NCBI GenBank assembly: GCA_963575745.1 | Contig: CAUYUJ010019932.1 | Location: forward strand, 43,501 to 107,500 | Source of the DNA: Prorocentrum cordatum | Taxonomy: Eukaryota; Sar; Dinophyceae; Prorocentrales; Prorocentraceae | DNA: 64,000 nucleotides | Direction: 5' to 3' | In this document: positions 43,191 through 51,879 of the stretch, in pieces | Numbering within the stretch: the stretch's first letter is position 1 | Layout of the letters: the number at the start of each line of letters is the position of its first letter | Position numbers and translations under genes: made by a program | Notes under the pieces: generated by a model | The model's input: the letters and a program-made list of their open reading frames with translations, nothing else | The model's database searches: none | Told to the model about the DNA's origin: nothing

Positions 43191-44590
43191 GGACAAAGGA
43201 CCCAACCATATGCAGCTGCGAATACCGCATTGTGGGTACCGCTTTCGCTGGAACTCCCTGTGGGACCACGAACCGCGTGAGGGGTGTGCCAAAATGGGTT
43301 AGCAGTCCCCGCATGCGGCCTGTGCCACTGGGGCCTTCGGTGGAACTTCCTGTGGGGCCACGAGCCGCGTGAAGGGTGTACCAAAATGGGTGGCGGTCCC
43401 CGCATGCGGCCTGTGCCACTGGGGCCTTCGGTGGAACTCCCTGTGGGGCCACGAATCGCGTGAGAGGTGTGCCAAAATGGCTTAGCAGTCCCCGCATGCG
43501 GCCTGTGCCACTGGGGCCTTCGGTGGAGCTCCCTGCGGGGCCACAAACCGTGTGAAGGGTGTGCCAAAATGGGTGGCGGTCCCCGCATGCGGCCTGTGCT
43601 ACTGGGGCCTCCGATGGAACCTCCCTGCGGGGCCACGAATCGTCAGAAAAGCGTGCCAAATGGGTGGCGGTCCCCGCGTGTGGCCTGTGCCGCTGGGGCC
43701 TTCGGTGGAACTCCCTGTGGGGCCACGAACCGTGTGAGAGGTGTGCCAAAATGGGTCGGTCCCCGCATGCGGCCTGTGCCACTGGGGCCTTCGGTGCAGC
43801 TCCCTGCGGGGCCACGAACCGTGTGAGGGGTGTGCCAAAATGTGTGGGCGGTCCCCGCGTGCGGCCTGTGCCACTGGGGCCTTCGGTAAAGCTCCGCGCG
43901 CGTGGGGCCACGAACAGTGTGAGAGGTGTGCCAAAATGGGTGGCGGTCCCCGCATGCGGCCTGTGCCACTGGGGCCTTCGGTGGAGCTCCCTGTGAGGCC
44001 ACGACCCGTGTGAAGGGTGTGCCAAAATGGGTGCGGTCCTCGCATGCGGCCTGTGCCACTGGGGCCTTCGGTGGAGCTCCCTGTGGGGCCACGAAGTGCC
44101 AAAATGGGCGCGGTCCCCGCATGCGGCATGTGTTACTGGGGCCTTCGGTGGAACTCCCTGTGGGGCCACGAACCGTATGAGGGGTGTGCCCAAATGGGTG
44201 GCGGTCCCCGCGTGCGGCCTGTGCCACTGGGGCCTTCGGTGGAACTCCCTGTGGGGCCACGAACCGCGTGAAAGTTTTGCCAAAATGGATGCGGTCCTCG
44301 CATGCGGCCTGCGCCTCTGGGGTCTTCGGTGGAACTCCCGCTGGGGCCACGAACCGTGTGAAGGGTGTGCCAAAATGGATGCGGTCCCCGCATGTGGCCT
44401 GTGCCACTGGGGCCTTCGGTGGAGCTCCCTGTGGGGCCACGAACCGTGTGAGGGTGTGCGAAAATGGGTGGGATGATGCTGATGGTGACGATGAGGAGGA
44501 GGAAGGGGAGGAGGAGTGAGGAGGTGACGCGGGGCATTGTTTCTTCCAAACGAGGGCCCAACACCACAGGATGGTTGACAACAAAGACAA
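43190..44590 (+). mobile_element. family I element with ~13-unit array (I3)
   Basis: Upstream end GGACCCAACCATATGCAGCT (43198-43217), then about 13 units of roughly 90 bp (GTGTGCCAAAATGGGTGGCG, CCGCATGCGGCCTGTGCC, ACTGGGGCCTTCGGTGG, GGGGCCACGAACC), then a GGA-rich tract (44490-44515) and GTGACGCGGGGCATTG, CAACACCACAGGATGGTTG. CCCAACCAT at the upstream end is the inverse of ATGGTTG(GG) at the downstream end. Units vary from 81 to 96 bp, so no frame is kept. Repeat proteins in several frames are artefacts. Confidence 0.85.
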
Positions 44591-44690
44591 GGTTCTTAAA
44601 ACACAAGCCCGACGTACTAGAACAAGACAACCCCAGCCAGAAATGTTCTGAGAGCATCTCGTGTAGGCCACAACAGAAATTATTCGTGTT
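44575..44690 (+). mobile_element. family G element, internal fragment (copy 5)
   Basis: ACAAGGTTCTTAAAACAC, AGCCCGACGTACTAGAAC, AGACAACCCCAGCCAGAAAT and GCATCTCGTGTAGGCCAC match the middle of copy 3. Both inverted ends are missing. It lies directly downstream of I3. Confidence 0.6.
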
Positions 44691-45155
44691 TGATGGACCT
44701 TTATACGCAACCAAATTCTATACACCGAAGCTTTTTCTGACCCGCACTGACACACTTGCACAGAAAAACGCATCTGGTGTATACGGAATCCCGGTGTATA
44801 CATTGCCCGAAAACGCGGAAAACCGTATACACCACACCACCCCGACGTCGCCCCCGACCCTCAGAAAATCCTGGGATTGAAACACTGCCCGCCGCTGGTA
44901 ATGTACATGTGGTCGAGGGTTTGAGCCCCCCCACCCCAATGCTAATGCCATCCCCCCCCACCCCGCGATGGCCCCGCCCCCCCCTGTGGGCGTGGGCGTG
45001 GCGTGGTGGCTCCCCCACCCCGTGGATGTGGTGTGGTGTGTTGCTGTGGGTGTGTGCGGGGTGACGCCATGGTCCTCCTCCCCCCCTCCCTCCCCTCCTG
45101 TGGGTGCGGTGCGGGTGCGGCGTGTGGCTGGGATTTGCGTCATATTGACAGATCC
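44691..45155. other. short GTATACACC repeats, then C-rich DNA
   Basis: GGTGTATACGG, CGGTGTATACA and CCGTATACACC occur within 120 bases near 44775-44835. 44910-45155 is C- and G-rich without recognisable features. Confidence 0.4.
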
Positions 45156-45159
45156 GGTG

Positions 45160-45246
45160 CTCGACGTCGTCGCCGCCGCCGCTGGTGGTGCTGTCGACGT
45201 CGTCGTCGTTGTCGTCGTCGTCGTTGTCGTCGTCGTCGTTGTCGGT

Positions 45247-45281
<35 letters not shown>

Positions 45282-45390
45282 CGTCGTCGTCGTCGTCGAC
45301 GTCGTCATCGCCGTCGTCGTCGTCGTCCTCCTTCTCCTCCTCCTCCTCCTCTCCTCCTCCTCCTCCTCCTCCTCCTCCTCCCATCCCATC
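45160..45390. repeat. (GTC)n and (CTC)n microsatellites
   Basis: GTCGTCGTC to about 45320, then CTCCTCCTC to 45385. A G-run follows to 45455. Confidence 0.95.
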
Positions 45391-45504
45391 TGGGGGGGTG
45401 GGGGGGGGGGCCCGAGGACCCTGGGACCCACCCCATCTGCCGGGGGGGGGGGCCGTGGGCCCTGAGCCCGCGATCATATATTCCAATTTCCGACTTTAGG
45501 CAAG

Positions 45505-45700
45505 CCGGTTCGCCACTGCTCGACGGTCGTCGCCTCCGACCCGCGGTGCCGCCTGCGGGCAGGAGCCCCGGCGTCCCCCGCGCGGGCGCCGCGGCGGCCG
45601 CCGCGGCGGCGCCCCCGCGCGCGGGCCGCGCGAGGCCCTCGGCGAACAGCCCGCGCGCGCGGGGCTCGCCACCGGGGCCCTTGGCGGCGGAGCGGCGCCG
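45505..45700 (-). other. GC-rich island with SEATTVEQWR frame
   Basis: Minus strand reads GLFAEGLARPARGG in one frame, then SEATTVEQWRTGLPK in another near 45535-45490. The GCCACTGCTCGACGGTCGTC motif is shared with 43.07 kb. Possible gene fragment; unassigned. Confidence 0.15.
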
Positions 45701-45870
45701 CGCGCCGCCGCCGACGCCGACGCCGACGACGACGCCGCCGCCGACGACGACGACGCCGACGCCGACGCCGACGACGACGCCGACGACGACGCCGACAACG
45801 ACGACGACGACGCCGACGACGCCGACGACGACGACGCCGACGACGACGCCGGCGCCGGCGCCGCCGCTGT
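45701..45870. repeat. (GAC/GCC)n trinucleotide repeat
   Basis: GCCGACGACGACGCC-type units, period 3 with a 6-9 bp overtone. Confidence 0.9.
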
Positions 45871-45879
45871 CTGCACGTA

Positions 45880-45955
45880 GCTATCCACTGACCCAGGCTT
45901 GGCCCAGCTGGGCCCAGGAGCGGCGTGCGAGCCTCCCTGGCCAAGCCAGAAGGGC
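45880..45955. mobile_element. family F repeat, diverged fragment
   Basis: TGACCCAGGCTTGGCCCAGC, TGGGCCCAGGAGCGGCGTGC and CTCCCTGGCCAAGCCAGAAG resemble the centre of F1 at 15.0 kb. Confidence 0.4.
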
Positions 45956-46115
45956 GTATACAGTCGAGACGCTGCCACGAGGAACCTCGACTAGGGAACG
46001 AGGCTCCTCTGCCACGCCACGTCGAACCTCTGCTCCGAGGAACCTCGACTAGGGAACTAGGGCGTATACAGTCGGAACGCTGCCACTGCCACGTCGAACC
46101 TCTGCTCCGATGAGA
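45956..46115 (+). repeat. tandem duplication around GGGCGTATACAGTCG
   Basis: GGGCGTATACAGTCGAGACG at about 45953 recurs as GGGCGTATACAGTCGGAACG at about 46062. CACGTCGAACCTCTGCTCCG and GGAACCTCGACTAGGGAAC are also doubled. Confidence 0.75.
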
Positions 46116-46184
46116 CTTCGGTCTCCCATAGAAGACCCAAGGACAACCTGAGGCAAGCTGTGCAACAGCTGAGGAACACTGAGC

Positions 46185-46610
46185 TCCTCCCCAGAGAGGG
46201 CGCCCAGAAGAGGACGCGTTGAGTCAAAGTGACACCATCGTGTACTCAAACGTTTGCTCACGATCTCAACATGTGTTGCATCAGCTTCCTTGAGTTCGTG
46301 CACTCTTTTTCAGTGGGCTGGAGGCACTCTTTTTCAGAGGGCTGGAGCCCAGAAGAGGATACGTTGATGCAAAGTGACACCACAATGTATCTTGCCGTCG
46401 CTCGGACGTCCACTTCCCGTGCATTTGTCGGCTTCGTGCGTGTTTCTTTTGCTCGATGGTCCAGGACGGTCCTCGATGGTTCTCGCCGAGAAGAAATGCA
46501 CACGTCCGAGCAATGCCAAGGTACTCAAAGGTTCGCTCACGATCTCAACATGTGTTGCATCAGCTTCCTTGAGCTCGTGCGCTCTTTCTCAGAGGGCTGG
46601 AGGCCTTCTG
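46185..46610 (+). repeat. tandem duplication (unit about 165 bp) split by a D element
   Basis: AGTGACACCATCGTGTACTC, GCTCACGATCTCAACATGTG and GCATCAGCTTCCTTGAG occur first near 46218-46300. They recur near 46373-46580, where the stretch between ACACCACAATGTA and GTACTCAAAGG is occupied by D4. TTTTTCAGTGGGCTGGAGG-type words are also repeated. Confidence 0.8.
46390..46520 (+). mobile_element. family D MITE-like element, copy 4, with empty-site comparison
   Basis: Ends TCTTGCCGTCGCTCGGACGT and ACGTCCGAGCAATGCCAAG are imperfect inverted repeats. GTA at 46387-46389 is repeated at 46521-46523, and the sister repeat near 46237 shows the same site uninterrupted with a single GTA. This sets the element's limits and supports a 3-bp (or TA) target duplication. 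Confidence 0.88.
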
Positions 46611-46724
46611 GCCCCCGGACCCCTCGCGTGGCCAGGGCGCAGCAATGCTTGCCGAGCTGCGCCTGGCCGCGGTGGACGAACCCCCCCCCGCCCCACCCAC
46701 CCCCCCGGCACAGGGACAGACTAA

Positions 46725-46905
46725 AACTATATGTCGTCCTTGGAGGCGCGCGTCAGACCCGAACATATAGTAGACCCGTCTTGTAGCACATCGTTTCCCC
46801 AGCGGTGTGGCCAGAAAGCGCCCGCCACGACGCATGTACCAGAAGATTTCTCGGTGCGCGCGTCGCCCCTGGGGGGCGACGCACATATGGTATAAGTATG
46901 TGTAA
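46725..46905 (+). repeat. family O dispersed repeat, copy 1
   Basis: GTCGTCCTTGGAGGCGCGCG, GACCCGAACATATAGTA, CCAGAAAGCGCCCGCCAC and GCGCGTCGCCC follow the order at 62355-62535. Confidence 0.7.
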
Positions 46906-47112
46906 GTAACGCCGACAAAAGGCCAACTGCCGTTGTCTCAACTCGCCCTCCGCCGACCTTCGACGGCGACGCGCCCCCATACGACGACGACCGTCCGACG
47001 GCAGTGGCCTCGCACTCCACGGTGCCCGAGGCGGCCGGCAGCGGCAGGCAGCGCCCCATCGGCGAGCGTTCCTGAACCCGCGCTGCCGCCGAGAACACCC
47101 CCTTTCCCTCGT
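46906..47112. other. nothing recognised
   Basis: GC-rich unique stretch; frames open on both strands without motifs. Confidence 0.35.
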
Positions 47113-47280
47113 CGGGTGTTGCTAGAAGTACCCCTGGCCCAAGGTGCCCCCAGCTTTTCGCACTAGTTTTGAGCCCCTGGGGCCCTCTGGGCCTCGTGAG
47201 GGGTGCCCTGGAGGCCGTCTGGGCCATCCCGAGAATGCTGGGGGTACCTTGGGCCAGGAGTACTTCTGGCAACACCCGAC
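47113..47280. mobile_element. fold-back element with ~43 bp arms, single copy
   Basis: TCGGGTGTTGCTAGAAGTAC then CCTGGCCCAAGGTGCCCC is matched in inverse by GGGGGTACCTTGGGCCAGG then AGTACTTCTGGCAACACCCG with about three mismatches. About 80 bp of unrelated spacer lie between the arms. Confidence 0.75.
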
Positions 47281-47379
47281 CTCGGCTGATGGCGGGCACA
47301 TCGCGCTGCCGGAAGGAACGGCGAGTGCCACCTCCAGTTTGAAAAGTGCGGGCCCTCCCCCAACTGCTCCGTGGAAGGA

Positions 47380-47625
47380 CTCGAACGTGCCCAGACCCGC
47401 GAACGCGCAGATGGACAACATCGTATCCATACCTGCTCGCGCGCACTCATGGGTGCGCGGCCAGGCATGCCCAGACTGGCTCATGCCAGGACCCAGTCGT
47501 TCCCAAATCCACTCGCGCTCAGACTCGTTTCTACTCAGCCGCGAACGGCCAGACCCACTCGTATCCGTACTTGCTCACACCCGCGCGCCTTTTCCAAACC
47601 TGGACCCAACTCACGCGCAGTCAGA
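47380..47625 (+). repeat. degenerate CCAGACCCACTCGTATCC repeat
   Basis: GTGCCCAGACCCGCGAACG, CATGCCCAGACTGGCTC, GGCCAGACCCACTCGTATCC and TCGTATCCATACCTGCTCGC recur at 30-60 base spacing. Confidence 0.45.
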
Positions 47626-47818
47626 GGGGAACGAACAATGACATAAGATAAAAACTCGGAGGTCCGCGCGGATTTCTCGGATCGGCGCTGAACCCCCTCC
47701 CTGGCGCGCGGAGCGCGCCAGGGGCGGCGCCGGACGCGCCGCCAGGGGGGCCCAGCGCGGATGCGAAAAATCCGCGCGGACCTCCGAGTTTTTATACTTA
47801 TGTCATTGTTCGTTCCCC
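47626..47818. mobile_element. family A fold-back element, copy 4
   Basis: The most complete copy. The left arm (GGGGAACGAACAATGACATA, then AAACTCGGAGGTCCGCGCGG) pairs with the right arm (CCGCGCGGACCTCCGAGTTT, TATGTCATTGTTCGTTCCCC) over about 50 bp, almost without mismatch. Inner stems: CCTGGCGCGC around GGA, then GGCGGCGCC facing GGCGC-type sequence. Confidence 0.92.
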
Positions 47819-47833
47819 TACCATAGAGGAGAA

Positions 47834-47984
47834 AGAACTATGCACATCCACCGATTCTGGCCAGGCCCATCCTGAGCCCAGGATCGGTGCACACGCCCTC
47901 CTGCCTTGGCCAGGAAGGCATGTGCACCGATCCTGGGTCAAGGATGGGCCTTGCCAGGATTGGTGCATGTGCATAGTTCTCTGC
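47834..47984. mobile_element. family F fold-back repeat, copy 2
   Basis: CTATGCACATCCACCGATTC and GATTGGTGCATGTGCATAG are inverted ends. The interior GGCCAGGCCCATCCTGAGCC, GGATCGGTGCACACGCCC and CATGTGCACCGATCCTGGG forms a long imperfect hairpin. Confidence 0.75.
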
Positions 47985-47989
47985 GCCCG

Positions 47990-48125
47990 ATATCACAAAA
48001 TAATCAAAAATAGTCAAAGGTAGTCGGGGGACTACTTTTGGACTGATTTTGAACATTTTGGGGGTATTTGTTGAGTATTTCTTATTCATCGCCCAAGATC
48101 CCCCTGGAGGGGGAAAGGCCCGCCT
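47990..48125 (-). mobile_element. family E element, partial copy 3
   Basis: Reverse strand reads CTCCAGGGGGATCTTGGG, CAAAATGTTCAAAATC and AGTAGTCCCCCGACTACC, parallel to the interior of E1. The GTCGGGCATGTCCC ends are lost or diverged. It directly follows family F. Confidence 0.6.
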
Positions 48126-48532
48126 TAACCCTATCGCTCACACTCCTGAACGAGCTCGCCTGCGTTCCGACGCGCGCTTTGGACGCCCGAAATGGGTATG
48201 GAAAAATGGGTACAATGCCCAGCAACAAATGTTGTCCCAAACCAACATCAACAGCGGCCGCTGTTGGGCAGGCGGCCTTCTGTCTCAAATGGACACAGGC
48301 CGTGGCGGCGCGGACAGCGAATCCTGTTCAAAATGAACAGGAACTGCTGTCGAGCATTGTGCCCTTTCTTTCCGTGCCCATCTCGTTCGTGCAGACACGC
48401 TGCGTCCACGCCCGCGCCTCCCGGTTCACTCACGCCTGGGCCCGCGCAGGCCCAGGCCCACCCCCCCAGTCGGATCAGGGCCCGAAGAACACTCCCCAAT
48501 TGGGGGGCCGCGTGCGACGGAACACGCAGGGG
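48126..48532. other. nothing recognised
   Basis: Ordinary DNA; CCGGTTCACTCACGCC and GCCCGCGCAGGCCCAGGCCC are minor local palindromes. Confidence 0.35.
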
Positions 48533-48675
48533 GCCACATGCGAACCCTACCCCTACCCCCCACGATTTCTGAGGGGGAGGGTGGGGTTCACTTCGCTCGG
48601 GAGCTTCCGAGCAAAGTGAACCCCACCCTCCTCCTCAGAAATCGTGGGGGGTAGGGGTAGGGTTCGCATGTGGCA
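48533..48675. mobile_element. family J long palindrome, copy 1
   Basis: Arms of about 68 bp. CCACATGCGAACCCTACCCC, CACGATTTCTGAGGGGGAGG and GTGGGGTTCACTTCGCTCGG are mirrored by CCGAGCAAAGTGAACCCCAC, CCTCCTCAGAAATCGTGGGG and GGGGTAGGGTTCGCATGTGG with almost no loop. This is a near-perfect cruciform or hairpin, and its low divergence implies recent origin or homogenisation. Confidence 0.9.
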
Positions 48676-48924
48676 CCCTGACACGGCCCTGCAACCCGGG
48701 AGGGAACATCCATGACCACAACGGGGATCACAACAATCAACGGGACCACTTCTGTCGGGGACACACGTTCTTAACGTGACTTTGGGATTGCATGTGTTGC
48801 GGCGCAGTGCTGCTGTGCCGCCGGGAGGGGCCGCTCCCAAAAAACGGTCGCCGAGGTTTTCCCTCCTCGAGGCCGTCAACAACGGCAACCGGCTCTACCC
48901 CCTAACACTCCCCAGGAAGATGAG
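48676..48924. other. nothing recognised
   Basis: A + frame from 48776 reads APKKRSPRFSLLEAVNNGNR but shows no family and no supporting signals. Confidence 0.25.
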
Positions 48925-49045
48925 ACCCGCCCGACGGCCAGAACACACAGGATATCCGAGGGTGTCCTCCCCAGGATGCCCTCGACCATCCACCAAACGC
49001 GAAGCACATTGGGGTGCCCTCTCCGAACCGACCTCGATCTCGTGC
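48925..49045 (+). repeat. family X repeat, copy 2
   Basis: GCCCGACGGCCAGAACACAC, GGGTGTCCTCCCC, ACCATCCACCAAACGCGAAG and CCGACCTCGATCTC align with 17725-17850. Confidence 0.5.
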
Positions 49046-49089
49046 CCCGGTCCGTCTGTGTCCAGAATCATTCGTGTTCAGTCCCAACC

Positions 49090-49320
49090 CAGGAAGGCCT
49101 AGAATCGAATCAATAAGCCGGATCGGCGATCGAAACTAATCGAATCGGCGGAAATCGGCAGCCGAGTCGGGAGGAAAGTCGAGTCTGCGGAAATCGTCAG
49201 GCTAGTAATTATGCGTCCAATGAAGAATCGGAACCCGAATCGGAACCCCAAGTCGAATCGGATCGGAATCGGAAGCCATCGAGATCGAACCGAGTCGAAT
49301 CGGAGGAGTCGAGATGAGCT
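49090..49320. repeat. GAATCGGAA degenerate repeat
   Basis: AATCGAATC, GAATCGGCGGAAATCGG, GAATCGGAACCCGAATCGG and CGAGTCGAATCGG recur about every 8-15 bases. Confidence 0.8.
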
Positions 49321-49419
49321 CACTGTTGACCCGCGCTGGGGCTCTCTCGCCCCGAGTCGTCCAGACGCCCCCCAAAGGTGTGAGGGGTCCGCCGAGAGGA
49401 AAGCGCGCACGGAGGCCTG

Positions 49420-49600
49420 CTATTCGGCAGCGGCCAAGAGGGGGGTGTCCAAGAGGGGGGGGTGCAAATCATGACCGGCGGCATGTGCGCGGCCCAGCGG
49501 GGGGGCCAGGGACGTAATGAAATAAGAAGAGGCGCCATGAAATCTGGGGAAATAACATGGCCCCCGCCATGAGATCCCCCCCCAGTCATCACCCCCCTCT
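49420..49600 (+). repeat. family N dispersed repeat, copy 2
   Basis: GTGTCCAAGAGGGGGG, AAATCATGACCGGCGGC, GGGGCCAGGGACGTAATGA and AAGAAGAGGCGCCATGAAAT match 29795-29970. Confidence 0.65.
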
Positions 49601-49659
49601 TTGCCGCCACCGAGCTATTTCAACCGCGGCGGCTGGGGGGCCTGACGCCTACCTTTGCC

Positions 49660-49745
49660 GCTGAGGCCGCGGCGCAGGTGCCGCTGAGGCCGCGGGCCGC
49701 TTCAGGGCGCCCTGGTGGCCGCTGAGGCCGCGGGCCTCAGGGCCC
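49660..49745 (+). repeat. CCGCTGAGGCCGCGG tandem repeat
   Basis: GCCGCTGAGGCCGCGG occurs three times at about 25-45 base spacing, each next to CCTCAGGGC or CAGGTG words. Confidence 0.7.
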
Positions 49746-49754
49746 ACCTCGGAG

Positions 49755-49822
49755 CCCTCCTCCTCCTCCTCCTCCTCCTCCTCCTTCTCCTCGTCCTCCT
49801 CCTCCTCCTCCTCCTCCTCAAT
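49755..49822. repeat. (CTC)n microsatellite
   Basis: CTC triplets with TTCTCCTCG interruption. Confidence 0.9.
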
Positions 49823-49867
49823 TCCTTTTCCTCATCAGTAAATTCTCAACTTCTCCCTGTCGTGCCC

Positions 49868-49925
49868 CGAGGCCAGTTTTTAGGGCGGTCCAGGCGTTTC
49901 GCCTGAGACTTCCTCATCATTTTCC
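49868..49925 (+). repeat. family R left module, separated
   Basis: GGCGGTCCAGGCGTTTCGCC, TGAGACTTCCTCATCATT matches 63362-63405 at 63 kb. There the module runs almost directly into the rest of family R; here about 480 bases of other DNA intervene. Confidence 0.65.
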
Positions 49926-49999
49926 CCAATCAATGCTTGCACTGAAGGGGTTCTAGCGGAGGTTGAAAGATTTGGCGAAAATTTCCCGCCGATTTTGGT

Positions 50000-50100
50000 G
50001 GCAAGCTGGGTTCCCGGGATCCCGGTCCCGGGTTCCCAGGTTCCCGGTTCCCGGTTCCGGGCAGATTTCGGTGGGCAGCGGGGTTCCAGGGTTCTCGGGT
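50000..50100 (+). repeat. (TTCCCGG)n heptamer repeat
   Basis: GTTCCCGG, GTTCCCAGG and GATCCCGG units, partly diverged. Confidence 0.8.
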
Positions 50101-50104
50101 TCCT

Positions 50105-50360
50105 GGTCGATCTTCTTAGCGATCGGTCTCACGATCGATCTCATTACCCACCTCTTTGTCGATCTCCCGATCGATCTCATAATCGATCTCACAATGGATC
50201 CCACAATCAATCTCACTATAGATCGCACACGCGATCCTACGATCGATCCCACTATCGATCTCATTAAATCGATGTCACTACCGGTCTCACGAACGACCTT
50301 ACAATCGTCCTCACTATCGATTCCACGATCGATCTCACAATCGATCTCCATATCCAGATT
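50105..50360. repeat. GATCGATCTCAC minisatellite
   Basis: ATCGATCTCACAATCGATC, ATCTCACTATAGATCGCAC and similar units of about 12-14 bp, rich in the GATC palindrome. It sits inside the gap that splits family R here. Confidence 0.88.
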
Positions 50361-50404
50361 GGCAAATTTCCAAAACATCCACTGATTGGGGTAATATGAC
50401 CTTG

Positions 50405-51000
50405 AAGCTAAAAAAATGACAACAATTTCACAAATGGAGGGCGGGTGGTTTTCAAAATGTGTTCTCGCCTTGGCGCCACGCACGTTCATGTTAAACATTT
50501 GCAAGGGTTTCACGGATTGAGAGCGGGTCGTTTTCAAACTGTGGCTCTCGCCTTAGTGCCGCGCGCATTCGTTTAAACATTTGCAAGAGTTTCACGGGTT
50601 GAGGGCGGTTCCTTTTCAACATGTGGCCCTCGCCTTAGCGCTGCGCACATTTTTCAAAACATGTGGAAGAGTTTCACGGATTCCCATGATCAGCGTACCA
50701 GAAATGGTGTTTTGGAAGGATTGTGGATTATGAGGGCGCAATAGTTACATATATTCGCGGCGTTGAAGTGTCAAGAATGGCGTTCTGGTACTATTCAGGA
50801 CCGTCAAGACGCAACAATCAGGTTGATATGTGGCGTTGGAATCCCGAGAACGATGCTCTGGCTTGCATCAGGGTCTTCAAACGGTGTTCTTCCAACCGAG
50901 CAGTTCCCTCAGTGGAAATGAACCCTTGTAAGGGCCCATGCGCAGGGAGCTTGGATGGAGGGTTTATTCCAACATCGTTGATGACTGTTGGGTTACACTG
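50405..51000 (+). repeat. family R dispersed repeat, copy 1
   Basis: Three ~85-95 bp tandem units (TTTTCAAAATGTG, CTCGCCTTGGCGCC, TTGCAAGGGTTTCACGG), then GAGCGTACCA-type sequence, two ~65 bp units (GGCGTTCTGGTACTATTCA; GTCAAGACGCAACAATCAGG) and GCATCAGGGTCTTCAAACGG, CCCTCAGTGGAAATGAACCC, GTTTATTCCAACATCGTTGA. The copy at 63.4 kb has the same architecture. Function unknown. Confidence 0.82.
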
Positions 51001-51149
51001 GTCCTCCTCCTCCTCCTCATCCCTGGGGTCCCGACGCGCTCTCGGCGGTTCCTCGCTGGACAAAGGAGCGCAAAATCAACATGCCCTCCGTGTGCTTCGC
51101 CGCGCGGCTGCGCTGTCTTTGGGGGAAACGCGCCGCTGACAACGACGCG

Positions 51150-51350
51150 GGAAACGAGGGTCCGAGATCGAAGATCCAGGGTCCTCGATCGACGCTGGAC
51201 CCTCAAACCTGGACCCTCGATGTTCGAGCCCTGGATCGATCGACAAGCCAACGTCGATTGAAGACCCAAGATTCTGATCTTCCATCTTCGGTCAACCCCC
51301 GATCGAAGATGTCGACCTACGTTTGCCACTGAATCCTCAGTCCTCGATCG
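51150..51350. repeat. TCGATCGA/CTGGACCCTC degenerate repeat
   Basis: GATCGAAGATCCAGGGTCC, TCGATCGACGCTGGACCCTC and CTGGATCGATCGAC recur at 20-40 base spacing. Confidence 0.6.
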
Positions 51351-51359
51351 ATACTGGAC

Positions 51360-51490
51360 CGTCATCAAGGCCCCAGCGCCACCTGAAGATGGCCCCAAGA
51401 TTTTAGTGCCATCCCGCAGAGAGCTGCAGGGCCCGAACATGACCACAATGTGGCCCCAATATGGTCCCGAGGCGACCCCGCGAACCGAAA
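51360..51490 (+). repeat. CCCCAAGA-type degenerate repeat
   Basis: GATGGCCCCAAGATTTT, ATGTGGCCCCAATATGGTCC and CGAGGCGACCCC resemble the 11.7 kb texture. 51491-51880 shows nothing recognised. Confidence 0.35.
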
Positions 51491-51879
51491 AAACGACCCC
51501 CGCTGCGAACGACCGTTGGGGCTTGCTCAGACGGGCCAAGCGAGGCGACAGCCCCTGGGATCTTTTTTCTGGATAACATGCAAAACGAAACACATAGAAA
51601 ATCCGACGGGACAAAAACGAACGGACATAAGAAAACGGAATCCGCCGTGTCGGCGCGCTGGTGCAAGCGAAAACTGAACGCGGAAGTGTGTCGCGAAATC
51701 GGAGCTGTCTGGCAGGATCACATGGGACAGTTCATGCGGCTGCGAGGAAGTCACACCTGAAATCGTCACGTTTGGGCTGCATGCAACGGGTCGACAGACA
51801 TGGTTTCGAGAACACCGCGAACGAAATCACCACATTCTCCAGTGGCTGGAAGTGGGGCCAGGAAGCCACTATCTATGTA

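Noticed and set aside
43144-44373. 409-codon minus frame and several plus frames in the family I array
   Set aside because: The units are mostly close to 90 bp, so frames persist for stretches, but unit lengths of 81-96 bp break them. Similar translations appear in several frames at once.
43380-44470. Resemblance of CCAAAATGG in the 90-bp units to the complement of the dinoflagellate spliced leader
   Set aside because: Only about 10 bases agree and the flanking leader bases do not. Too little for a relic.
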